From the NCBI GenBank assembly GCA_025766275.1, contig JAFKAC010000030.1, forward strand, positions 186,001-250,000: a stretch of 64,000 nucleotides of DNA, written 5' to 3'. The DNA comes from Lactarius indigo. Lineage: Eukaryota; Basidiomycota; Agaricomycetes; Russulales; Russulaceae. Numbering within the stretch: the stretch's first letter is position 1; every line of letters begins with the position of its first letter. Under the pieces are notes generated by a model that saw nothing but the letters and a program-made list of their open reading frames with translations, was not told the origin of the DNA and did not search any database. A program made the translations under genes and the position numbers. Positions 31,948-43,700 of the stretch are shown piece by piece.

Positions 31948-34111
31948 TCAGCACTCCGGATCGACAAGGTCGTGAATGTCGGCATCGAGATTGTTCTCCA
32001 GCCATGGGGAAATGTCTTGGTGGCAGTAATGGGTCTTGAGGAAGAAAAGAGGTCCACGTGCTCCACACTTGCGACACATTTCGTATTGTGGGCACTGGAT
32101 CTTGTTGTGGTTGGCGTTAGTGGTGAAGCATCGTCCGCACCATCTCCCTTGAGTTTCAGCAGCAATTGTTGGTGGCTCTGGTACTGTGAAAGAAGTGGTA
32201 GCTTCGGCAGATATGGTTTGCTGTATGCATTCATCCGCCTGATAAGTGGTGATGACTTCAGCGACCATGCCTGCACAGTGAAAGATGCACCGATAGGATT
32301 GGTGCTCTTGGCTTTGACAATGTTGGCAGGCTGGTCGTGGCCTAGTAGGGCAGTCACGTACAAGGTTATTGGGACTGTTACAGTGGTAACAGTGCTGGCG
32401 ATGAGGTTTGTTGGCAAGTCGTGGGAATTTGAGTGGGCCTCCTCGTCGAGGGGAGAATGGGATGGCATACCGGGAATGTTGTAGTGGGGCTGGAAGTGTG
32501 GTCATGTGAGCATATTCATTTGCTATTGTAGCGAGGGCTCCAGCATACTGAAGCCGTCTCTTGGTGCTAGCTAGCATTAGATCCACCGTGAGGCGGTCTG
32601 ACCTGAGCTTGTGCGCCTCTTCCTCCAGTCTTTCGCATTTCTCATCTAGCTCCTTGAGTGCTAGGAGCCCTGTGTGCAGTCGAGTTACTTCCACTGTAAG
32701 ATGTGGGGAGTTGAGCTCGATAAGCGTTTCATCCGGTGCGCAAGCTCGGATGTCACGCGGGTCAAAGAATTGTAGTTGTTCAGCTGTGAAGGGGGGTGCT
32801 GAGACGTTAGGCCGTAGCATCAACAGGTAGACCTCTTCCCCATAGTGTGGTTGCCTAGCACCCATCGTTCCCACTACCTCGGTGAATCCCTTGCAATAGT
32901 AGATATACTTCGCAGGGTTCGATCCACCGTCAGGAAGTGGGATCTGTAATGGGTAGTATTTTGGTGTCCCCAGTGTGTTCAGGAAGAAGGGGGCGCCAGG
33001 ATCTTCAGCATTGTCTGTGTAGCGGTATGGCTTATCGCGACAACTAGACCAAGAAAGAGTGTAAGTGAACTGAGCTGGGAGCACACTTAAGCCTAACGCG
33101 GAGACAAGTCACGCGCCGAACGTACAGTCACAATGGAGAGTATGCACACTTGAGGTCTTTATACAAGACCAGAGGCAAGGTGATCATGCTGTGGTACGCT
33201 GAGTGGAGAACCAAGAGGACAAGTTAACATTGGGGAAGAGTAAGGGAAGTACAATGGAATATGCACCTGAGTGGAGAACCAAGAGGACAAGTTGGTTCCA
33301 CTCAGGACATTACATGAGGGTTTATATACTATGCTGCGGCTGAGATTGAATTACTACTGAACCTTGTTACTAAAGGTATGTGTAATAGTAATGAGTCAGA
33401 CGCTGACGCATCGTGTCTAATAATAGCCTTATCTATTGTGCTGACTGATGCATAGTCATTAAGGCTGACAGAACAGTGACATGTCCTTATCTTATGAGTC
33501 ATAACCCTGTAACAACGTAGTCTAGAACTGTCTAGAATGTTCCCTGCTTATCGTCCAATGAGAAACTATTGTACAAATGAGGAAGGTGACCTAAAGAGGT
33601 AACATCCAATAAGGAAGTTACTATCCCAGGGTCACGTGCTTGTAGGTGCACATGTTGGCATCACGTGACTAACCATCTTATCATATCTAATGATAAGGAC
33701 TTGGACGTTTGAGCACAACATTGGAGTTCGTATCTTCACCAAATAAATCCATAAAAATGCGGAAAAATAAGGCAAAAATAGAGCGTCCGTGACAGTCTGG
33801 GGGAGAGTCTGGGCGGTTGTAGTCAATGGGGGTGTGAATGCGAACTGGGGTGAATGGTTCTAATGGAGGTGGTGGTGTGGAGTGCACTGACAAGGGTGGT
33901 GATGGGATGAGTGGTTCTGGTGGGGGAGTGGATTGTTGGTGAGGAGGGGGTGTAGGGGAGTATTGTCCCTCTTCAGGTGTGGATGGGGTAAGTTCTCCAG
34001 GTTCTTGTTCTGGAGAGCAGGGTAAGATGGGGATGGGGTCTATAGTCATGGTGGACTGGGGTGAAGGTGGTGGTGATAGATGAGGGATATCGGATAGGTC
34101 AATGGTGGTGA
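31948..34111 (-). pseudogene. E ORF3, main part, split by a solo LTR and by F
   Basis: A homologue of A ORF3: the proline-rich N-terminus (33800-34111), then after the LTR the PDG core (LPDGGSNPAKYIYY), the QPHYGEEVY motif, the helical region and the same zinc-knuckle array (CYHCNSPNNLVRDC, with the usual His replaced; CQHCQSQEHQSYRC; CGRCFTTNANHNKIQC), ending at TGA near 31948. No in-frame stop is present in the pieces, so only the insertions disrupt it. Confidence 0.85.
33018..33794 (+). repeat. Solo LTR in E ORF3 (D-like)
   Basis: 777 bp, TGTAGCGG to GTCCGTGACA, with a perfect TSD GTCTG (33013-33017 and 33795-33799). Removing it restores the ORF3 frame PDSPPDNAEDPGAPF. Orientation is taken from a TTTATATAC block near 33308, which resembles the family D promoter block; it is uncertain. 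Confidence 0.85.
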
Positions 34112-34684
34112 TGATGAACAGCAAACACAGAGGGCATACTCACAGAGACAAAGTAGACTGTGGTGAGATATGCTGGAGTGCTGAAAGCAGAGGTGAGACA
34201 GGGATCTTGCAAGTAAAGCAAAGGGAGTCTGGCACACAAGCAGTGAGAACTGATGTGGACCAGGAGTGTACATGGTACTCTACTTATACTCCTACAGGTA
34301 GTGACAATAGTACAACGCTAGTAACACTAGTCACAGAATACAAGAAGGTATTGTTCTACAAATGGACAAAGGAGTGGACACTTTGAGAACAAGGGTATGG
34401 AGAACAAGAAGAGTCCAGAGCTAAATGATATCATAGTGACATCATAATAAAGATAGAGCTAAGTATGGAACAAAGGAAAGTACAAAGGCATTATACAACG
34501 CAGAGTCTGGATGCATGATGTCATTAGAAGTACAGTGATGTCATGTATGATGCACTGATAAGTCCAGATTGTACAGATCAAATAATATCTAATCTACAAG
34601 TCCTGTATATCTAATCTAAAGCAGTCCATGCTGCAAGTCCAGTCCGTACAAGCCGCTAAGTGCGCAAGGGTTACTTTATCAACA
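34112..34684 (-). repeat. F 3' LTR
   Basis: 573 bp, TGATGAACAG to TTATCAACA on the plus strand, the reference for the family F solo LTRs. About five differences from the rejoined 5' LTR, also 573 bp. Confidence 0.95.
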
Positions 34685-34703
34685 TCTCCCCGTGATCTAC
34701 AAT

Positions 34704-37700
34704 CTAAGTACGCAAGAGTCCCATGTCATTGTTGTGCTTCTGCAGCAGGACACATGGTAGTGACTTTGTAAAGCTGTCCGCAACCATATCCACAGTAGGA
34801 GTTCTAATGAGGGTGATGGTCCCCTTTTTGATGTACTCCCGAATGACATGATGCTGTATGGCAATGTGCTTAGACTGTCTCCCAGTGACAGGGTTCAAGG
34901 CCAAGTCAATGGCACCCTTGTTGTCACCATGAAGTGGGATGGGGTCATCGACCTCGTACCCGAGTTCTGTGAGGAAGCTCTGATACCACGCAGCCTGGTT
35001 AGCTGCGTCGGTCATGGCCATGTATTCCGCTTCTGTTGTGTTTTGGGCCACAGTCTTTTGCTTGTGCGAAGACCAGCTTATTGCACCATTAGCTAGTAGG
35101 AACACATAACCAGAGGTGGAGTGGTGGTCATCAGTCTGATCAGCCAGACTGGAATCAGTGTAGCCGTGAAGGCCATTGCCATTAGTGCCATCGTAGACGA
35201 TATGCATATCCATAGTTCCCACTAAGTAGGACAGGACATATTGCGCAAGTCACAGATGTTGTGGTGAGGGATTCGCTGCGTACTGCGCCAGACGTGACAC
35301 AGCGAAGGAGATATCTGGCCTAGTGCCAATCTGCACATAAAGCAGACTCCCAATCAAGGACTGGTAGTGGGAAATATCTGAGGCAGTTGCCTGCGACGTA
35401 TATTTAACCAGGTGCTCGTCAGCACCAGCGGGCAAGGGTGTGTTGTGTGGTGTGGCATTAGACATGTCAAAACGTTCAAGGACATCCTTGATATAGCCAG
35501 ACTGATCTATTTCGATGCGTCTGAGGGAGTGGTCGCACACAATGCGCATACCAAGATAGGACTCTATCTCCCCGAGATCTGTCATCTCATAGCGTTCAGA
35601 CAAGTCTGACTTCAAACGCTTGATACCACTCAGCGAGGGACCCAGTATAGTGATGTCGTCAACGTAGACAATAACGAAGAGTGGATCATACCCCTCCCAT
35701 TGAGGCATCACATATATGCCAGCATCAGCAAACGTCCGCTTAAAGCCAAGTGCAGTGAGCACTCCATGGAATTGCAAGTTCCATGCGTGGGAGGCCTGTT
35801 TGAGACCATAGATCGCCTTGACTAGGCGACACACCTTCGTCTCAGAGCCAGTGACAGTGAAACCTTGTGGCTGCTCCATGTAAATCTCCTCATCAAGCAC
35901 ACCATTGAGAAAAGCAGACTTAACATCCATCTGATGGATGTGCCAGTCCTCCAGCGCAGCCAATGCCAGAAGTAAACGTAGCGACTCAAATCGTGCAACG
36001 GGAGAGAAGGTTTCATCAAAATCTACCCCAGGGATCTGCGTGAATCCCTTAGCCACCAAGTGAGCTCTGTAGCGGCCATCCACTTTGAGTTTGAAGACCC
36101 ATTTGGATTTTACTGCCTTGTGATTAGGCAGGAGATCCACTAACTCCCAAGTCCCATTTTTAGCTGGGGCATCCATTTCATACTGACACGCCTTAGTCCA
36201 CTCATCTGCAGCTGCAGACCGCATGGCCTCTGCATAGGTTGCAGGGTCTCAGCCTACAAAGGCAGCAGCCAATAATTCTGCATACCCCAGATGCCTGCCG
36301 CACCATGCCGCATTGTCCGTCTTGAAGTAACGCGGATTAGGCACAGGGACACGAGCAGTGCGCCTTGGTGCATTGTCCATTTCACGCAACAGCTGACTAT
36401 GCTGTGCACGATCCTCAAATCCCCCAGGCATTTCTGGTGAGGGAGGAGGGACATGGTGCATAATGCGCGTTGCACTAGGATGCGGTGGGGGTGAAGTCGG
36501 CGTGGCTTGCTCATGCTTAGGTGTGGTGGGTGGAGCCGGCAAAGCAGGTGGTGGAGTGGTAGGGCGTGGTTGGACTTGTGGGGGGTCTAGGAGCTTTTCT
36601 ACATCCTCCTCCTCACTACTACTGGAGTGTGCAGGGGAGGGGGCTCACATTGGTGGTAACGCCAGTGGGTGAGGCACGGCAGTCACTGTTGTGCTAGGCA
36701 CAACTGGTGGTGAAGGTGTGGGGTGTGTCTCAACACCCTGAAGGGACGGGAAGCTACTCTCGTCGAATGTCACATCCCTGGACACTCGAACGGAGCAGGT
36801 TGAGCGGTCCCAGAGCTTATAGCCCTTAGAATCAGGCTCAAACCCAATAAGCATGACCTCAATGGCCTTCGCATCTAATTTGCAACGCTTATCAGCAGGT
36901 ACGTGCATGTACCCCTTGCATCCAAAGACGCGAAGGTGTGAGACATCAGGCACTTTGCCAGAGTGCCAGAGCTCATAGGGAGTGCGCCACTTAAGCCCAC
37001 GGACTGGAGAGCGATTGTAGATGTGCACAGCTGTGCACACCGCATGCTCCCAGAAGCCTTTAGACATGCCAGCTGTGTGGAGCATGGACATTGCCTTATC
37101 CATGATGGTGTGGTTAAACTGCTCAGCTTTCCCGTTGGACTGTGGTGAACCTGGCATCGTGAGGTGATGCTCTATCCCTTTCTGTTTAAGAATGTCCTGC
37201 GTGACACTCAACATGTACTTGCCACCGTGGTCAGAGTGCAGAGTGCGCAGTTTATGGCCAGACTGGGTTTCACCCCAGGCCAAATACATCTGCAGCAACT
37301 TAGCAAACTGATCCTTCGACTTAAGGAAGCGGACCACAGTGAACTTAGTGTGGTCGTCTATGAAGGTGGCAGTGTAGGTTGATCCTTGCAAGGACTGAGT
37401 CTGCATAGGACTGGTGAGGTCACTGTGCATAATCTCAAATTGATGAGTCGTCCTTTTGTTGGAGGACGCAGAAAAGGGTTGGCGAGTGGATTTACCCATC
37501 TCGCACCCATGGCAGACTGTGTGGACTGTGGTGGAGCTATCTATGTCCATGCCAGTAGTGGCAGAGGGACCATGCGCCTTCAGCACCACAGAGGATATGT
37601 GTCCCATGCGTTGATGCCAGATATCAAGTGTGGCAGCACTTGATTTTGTGTGGGCGTTGAGGCCGATGCTGGCTGTGTCCAACCAGTAAAGGTTGTCCTC

Positions 37701-39014
37701 AAGGTATCCTTTGGCCACACACTTTTGGTTGATAGATATTTCAAATGAGCCACTATCAAAGGCAATTTCAGCACCCTTTTGTGCTAGGGCGCACGTCAAC
37801 AGGAAGCACGTCTTCACCTGTGGTAGGTGTAGCACATTACTGAGGGTGATAGAGATACCCTGGCTCATTGTAAAGATGACAGACCCGACACCCACTTGGT
37901 CTATAGTGGACTTATCACCCAGGCGTACAGTGCCTTTAGTTGGGGTGTAGTCCTTGAAGTCAGACTGATGTGGGGTGATGTGGTGTGTGGCACCACTGTC
38001 CATCATTTAACGCACACGTGAGGCAGCATACAAGGCAACAGAAATTGATTCAGAGGCCCAATCTATTTTGGGCTCTACGACCTCTGTAATGGAGGCGGTG
38101 GTAGGTACTAGGACATGACTATTTGTGGCCTTGTTGCCTGCTTTCTCCTTCTCCTTTGCGTCAGCCTCATCCTTCTTCTTCTTCCTACAGTCAGGCTTGA
38201 TGTGGCCCTTTTTGTTGCAATAGTGGCAAGTCAGACCAGTGTGGTCCTTCTTGCCCTTTTTGCCCGTTGACTTGATGGGGGCCACCTTGTTGAGGGAAGA
38301 GCCAGAGGGGCCGGCGCAGCGAGCTTCTTCTGACACTATGCGTGCAATTATTTCAGCGTGCTTGAGTGCGGAGGGGGCCCCACTGGCAAGGATGGTAGAG
38401 GCCAACACCTCATAAGAGGGCAGCAGTGCGTGGAGGAGAATGAGACAGAATTGAGTGTCAGTGACACCCATCTGTGCGTTGGAAAGGGCAACCCGCAGCT
38501 CATTGAGCTTGGCCAACTGAGTGGCCATGGGTGCAGAGTCGTCAAGACGGGCTTGTGTTAGCTGGATCCACAGGTTGAAGATGGTGGTGCTGCCTGAAGC
38601 ACCAGCATATACGTCTCTGAGCTTGTCCCACTTGGCTTTGAAGGTGGGATAGGTGGCATTGTCTGCGACAAGGGAGTAGACGTCAGGCTTGAGGTAAAGG
38701 CGGAGGTACGCCTTTGCCCAACGTTGTACTGAGTCCCACTCATCTTGGGCAACGTCAACTGGTCCATGGTGGAGGGTGAACACATCCTCTGCTTCGTGCA
38801 GCGTGAGGATGGCTTCAATCGTCCCAGCCCACTCATTCCAGTGAGTGCCATCGAACTGTTCAAGGCAAATGCCAGAGGGCATGCCAAACGTTGTGCCATA
38901 GGTGGCAGAGATGTGTGCAGAGGGTGTGGACCCAGTGGGGGGAAGCGTAGAGCCCCCTGCAGTAGCAGTAGCACCGGCAGCAGTGCCAGTGGGAGATGGT
39001 GCACGAGAAGACAT
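34704..39014 (-). pseudogene. F Copia gag-pol, four in-frame stops
   Basis: One continuous frame of about 1436 codons broken by four stops: TAA 38007 (before MMDSGAT), TGA 36645, TGA 36249 and TGA 35250. Gag has a CCHC knuckle (CHYCNKKGHIKPDC). Protease DSGATHH; integrase IWHQRMGH, CHGCEMGK, HSDLTSPM, HSDHGGKY and AEQFNHTIMD; reverse transcriptase SKWVFKLKVDG, YGLKQASHAW and YVDD; RNase H YTDSSLADQ and NTTEAEYMAM. Catalytic motifs are preserved. The three TGA codons fit Arg CGA with one transition. Recently inactivated. Confidence 0.93.
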
Positions 39015-39783
39015 TGGGATGATTTAATCTATCGCCAAGGAGCAGTCAGCGATAGTGCTTCATAGTTTGCAAGACAGAGATAGAGGGGATACCACTCCTG
39101 TCTGTGATTCTGTAAGGCCAGAACGCTAATGCGTCCTGCCTCCTGATAGTATGCCAGTGATACAAGGGCTAGGCCCAGGTTGGGAGAGTCCCTTTGCCAT
39201 ACCATGAGCTAGCTGCCAGCCAGGATGTGTCTAAGACACAGCTCAAATGGTTTGCATCAGGGGGAAGGTGAAGGGAATGCTTTCAGAGCCCAAGGCTGTC
39301 TACCTCAGCCTCCTCAGCCTGTTGGTTGCCTCATTGCCACAGGTGGCTTTACTGAATCCTTTCCCTTTGCCGCTACAAGGCAGGTATCTGGTTGCAGAAC
39401 ACCATAAGGTGAACACCCCCCAGAGCCTGAACCAGGTTTTACACTCCCATGGTGAGGAGATCCTGTGCCCAGTGTGGAGCACCAGAGACAGCTGGCGCTA
39501 AGCTCCACAATACATAGCCCAGTGGGCCATGCACACCTGGATATTTTGAAGTTAAGGGGCTACCAGACCCAGTCTCCTTGCGCATAGCGCAGGGGCTAGG
39601 AAAACAGTAGGGGTGAAAGTAGGACTACTGGGCAGTACATACACAGGAGGTTCCTTAGCAGAGACAAGTGGCACCCCACTGTCCTCTGCCTTGGGCAAGG
39701 CTGGTGAGGCCCCAGACAGACCTTAGCCTGGTGTGTCCTCCTAGGAAGACAGTGACCAGCCAAGTGGAGTGGCTAGGGCACCA
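39015..39783 (-). other. F leader between primer-binding site and gag
   Basis: A 769-nt untranslated leader of F, unusually long for a Copia element. I see no convincing ORF or nested LTR. Confidence 0.6.
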
Positions 39784-39795
39784 GGGCCCATAACC
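39784..39795 (-). promoter_or_regulatory. F primer-binding site
   Basis: On the minus strand GGTTATGGGCCC directly follows the LTR end, identical to C1 and C2. Confidence 0.7.
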
Positions 39796-40193
39796 TGATG
39801 AACAGCAAACACAGAGGGCATACTCACAGAGACAAAGTAGACTGTGGTGAGATATGCTGGAGTGCTGGAAGCAGAGGTGAGACAGGGATCTTGCAAGTAA
39901 AGCAAAGGGAGTCTGGCACACAAGCAGTGAGAACTGATGTGGACCAGGAGTGTACATGGTACTCTACTTATACTCCTACAGGTAGTGACAATAGTACAAC
40001 GCTAGTAACACTAGTCACAGAATACAAGAAGGTATTGTTCTACAAATGGACAAAGGAGTGGACACTTTGAGAACAAGGGTATGGAGAACAAGAAGAGTCC
40101 AGAGCTAAATGATATCATAGTGACATCATAATAAAGATAGAGCTAAGTATGGAACAAAGGAAAGTACAAAGGCATTATACAACGCAGAGTCTG
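39796..40193 (-). repeat. F 5' LTR, inner part
   Basis: 398 bp adjoining the leader. It stops at GTCTG, where H is inserted; the other 175 bp lie at 58792-58966. The sum is 573 bp, equal to the 3' LTR. Confidence 0.95.
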
Positions 40194-40728
40194 TGTAACG
40201 TCGTCACGACATTAGCTCGACTTGAGCGCGATGCGGCGATAACAACTCAGCGATTATCTTGACATGACAACACGAAGGTCCGTGCTCTTGCCTTAGTGAA
40301 TACGCAGAGGTACACCGGCAAGTCCTGTTGACTTGTACTTGTCACAACGGAGTTGAACACCAGATGTTGAAAAGAGACAGAGAAGAGACTGGAGAGTTTG
40401 AACGGGAAACAAGTGACGATTCAAGAAGACCAAGATGGCATATCTTGGTCTTCACAAGACAGTATAAATACAAATTGAGCAGGCTTACATGCGCTGCTAT
40501 GAGTCAGAGTAAGGTAGTGTCCAACATATCGCAGAAACAACTCAAAACTGATACTACTAGTACCTGTACTAGTACCGAGTCACCAAGGCACCGCTCAGTC
40601 AGCTATCCGTCGTAATCACCTATCGCACTACCGTATCACCGTAAGTAAGTCCACAACTAATCTACTTACCGCCGTAGTTGCAACTGGTACAGTAAGGGTC
40701 CATAGAATGTCTGAGTCGAAATGTAACA
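40194..40728 (-). repeat. H 3' LTR
   Basis: 535 bp, TGTAACG to TGTAACA on the plus strand. It contains the inverted pair GAAGACCAAGAT / ATCTTGGTCTTC. Compared with the 5' LTR, about 24 differences are visible, most at CpG sites. Confidence 0.93.
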
Positions 40729-40757
40729 TCACCCTCTTCTCAGCATGAGACCCCGAC

Positions 40758-43700
40758 TCACCGAAAGTCCCGTGGTTTCCAACTTCGCTGTTCATCGGCG
40801 ATGCACTCCAATGCGGTAGCGCGCTCGAGGCGATAGATGCAGTCGCGCTTGTCGTCCTGCGTGCAGAGGATCATGGCGCGGAGCTGACTCACCCGTGCAT
40901 GGAGTTGGTCCACTTCGTAGCTGGCCGCGCGGTAGCGCGTCACTTCAGCCGTGAGTGTCTCGTCATTGATCCGGTTGAGGGCGTGATCGGTGATTTTGTC
41001 GGCGGCGAAGATCACAAGATCTTTGTGCGGGTAGGTGGGGCGCAGCACTGGTGATACGTGTGGCTCTGCATATAGGGGTTTGCCATAAACATGGGGCGAA
41101 CCTGGTATGACTCCCAAAATCATCGGCTCTGCCCCTCCAATGAGCTGAACGTGGGAGGCGTCTCTCTCGACGCTGTCTGGCCCAGTGATGGGGTACGCAA
41201 TATGATGGGGTCGTCAACTAGCCCGGAACCCCTCAGGCACAATGACGTGTGCTGGGTCCTCGACTGCGGTGAAGTCGTGGGTTGGTGCTGCACCAGGGAC
41301 TTGCAGACATCCTCGAAACATGGGGGAGCTGTCGGTGTAGATGAGCCATGGCGTGATGCGGGGATCAGTAGGGTTGCGTTTCGTTCGAAGGAGGGGGTGT
41401 CTCGCCGGGTAGTAATTGTCATTGTCATGGCCAGCCTCAACAGCCGCCACCTCTCCCGACGCTCCCACATCTCCCTCAGCTGTGCTGCCGCCGCCTCCAA
41501 CTGCTCCTTCTGCCACTCCGCCGCTACTCTCCTCCAACCCTCCAACTCGTATTCCATCAGAGCTTGTGCGCTCCTCGTTGCGCGGGAAAATTCCGCGAAC
41601 GCCGATGAGGTCGTCACTCGGGGGGATAGCGGCGATAGGTTCGCATTCCCCTGCGTCATTTCGGAAGACGTGGACGATGTGTGACTCATCGTCGGGCACG
41701 GTTGTGGGGTCTGGGAATCTGGTGGTGACATGCGCCCACTCTTGCGCAGTGATAGGCCCCTCTGCTGGTCTAAGAGGCGTCCATTGTCACGCCTCTGCGG
41801 GGGCGTGCGTCGTTCTGTAACAGATCCTGCCTGAGGCAAAGGACTCTGAGTCGGATCCCCACCGAGTGGAAGGACTCCTAAGGTCTTCTGTAACAGCTCC
41901 TGTGCTGAGGTAGCTGAGTCTGTGGCAATCCCCCTGTGCTAAGGTGGGAAGGTCCTTCTGTAACAGCCCCTTGTGTGAAGGTGACTGAGTCTGTAGCAAT
42001 GGACGAGCGCGGAGGCCTAAGTCCAATGGTCACGTGTCACTGGGCTGACCAGTAAGACTGAAGGAGGATAAGAGCGAAGTCAAGGGGAAGCCTGCACAGA
42101 GGCTGAGAGGGGAATGACCCAAAGAGGATAAGGGTCAAGGGTCAGAGGTTCTGGGTCAAGGGCTTGAGTGCTGAAGGGACTGAGGCACTCAAGGAGACAG
42201 TGGAGATACAACGCAGATAGTTGATTAAGCCAAAGCTAAGGAGCTAAGGCGCACTACAGGGTTCCTTATATAGTACAGGATTGCGCCTGAGCGCATAGTG
42301 CTACTGGTTGCTATAGATAGAGTAATGTGCTGGCAAGATGATGCTAGTATCGCACAAGATGGTATCATGCCAGCAAGGCAACAAGAAGGTGAACAGGAAT
42401 AGCACAGAAGGTGCTAGAATGATCAGATAAAGGGGAAGCATAGGTTCAAGAAAGGTAACAGTCAAGAAAGGAGATGGATCAGATAAGGACAAGAAAGGAA
42501 AAGGTAGTAGGGGGTTCGTGACATCCATGGTGTGAGCTGAGTGTTGGGTATCTCAGTGCCATCGTCTTCGGCCAAGAGGGCGCATGCGTCTTGCGCAAGG
42601 GAGTCGAGGAGTGCCGCTTGTGTGACATGTCATAGTGGGGAGGTAGGCATGTAAGTGATGATAGAACGAAGGAAAAGGGGATGACTCCCTGAGGCTAATG
42701 CGTCCTCGCTTTTAAGTGTTTGACCGCGCGCTTGAGTTTCTTGATATTGTCGAAGGGCCTCAGGCACAAAGACGTCATCTTTGTTGACCCACTGATTCTC
42801 CGAGTCTGGGTACCCTTTCCACTTGACCAGGTACTGAAGGCGCCTGCCCCGGCCGACGTGCCAAGTGTCTAGAATAGCCTCGACTTCATACTCCTCTTCG
42901 CCATCAATCAGTTCCGGTGGCGGCTGTGTGAAGTTTTCACCGTGGAGGGTCGTTTGCTTGTAGGGTGTGAGAAGATCGATGTGAAACACTGGGTGTATGC
43001 TCCACTGCGTGGGAAGTTCCAATCGATAATTGTAAGGTGACATCACCTGGACTACCCTAAAGGGGCTGTGGCGTCTGGCCGCCAATTTCGCCGTAGGTTG
43101 ATTGGTTCGGAGGTGCTTCCCTTCAAGCCACACAAGGTCGTTGACGCGGAACTTGGGCATATCTTTGTTGCATACCCATGCTTCTTGGGCCTTCTTCATG
43201 AGGCTTTGGGCGTTATCTCTGGCTTCTTTTAGTTGTGTCAGTCGCGCGGTTACTTGGGGAATGGGAGAAGGCTTATCAGTCCAATCGGCTTGCAGGTCAT
43301 ACCCCATCAGAAGTTGGAATGGTGAGCGTTTAGTGTGTTCATGGGGCCAATTGTTATGCGCAAATTCGGCGATTGGTAGATAAGTGACCCAGTTATCTTG
43401 ACGCTCATTCACCCAGAAGCGCAGATATTGCTCCAGCCATTGATTAGTTCTCTCTGACTGGCCATCGGTGCGTGGATGATATGCTGTGGATATGTTTTGC
43501 TGGATCCCAAGGATCCGACACGCTTCTCGGGTGAACTTGGATGTGAATCGAGGATCGCGATCACTGATAATTTTGCGCGGTAGTCCGTAACACTTGAAAA
43601 CGTGATTGACATACAGGACTGCCATTTCTTCAGCGGTGATTTCTTCCCTACATGGTATAAAGACGGAGGCTTTGCTGCAGTCATGATCGGTGACCATCAG

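Noticed and set aside
33018..33794. An intron in E ORF3
   Set aside because: The 777-bp interruption has TG..CA ends and a perfect 5-bp duplication GTCTG, which identifies an inserted LTR.
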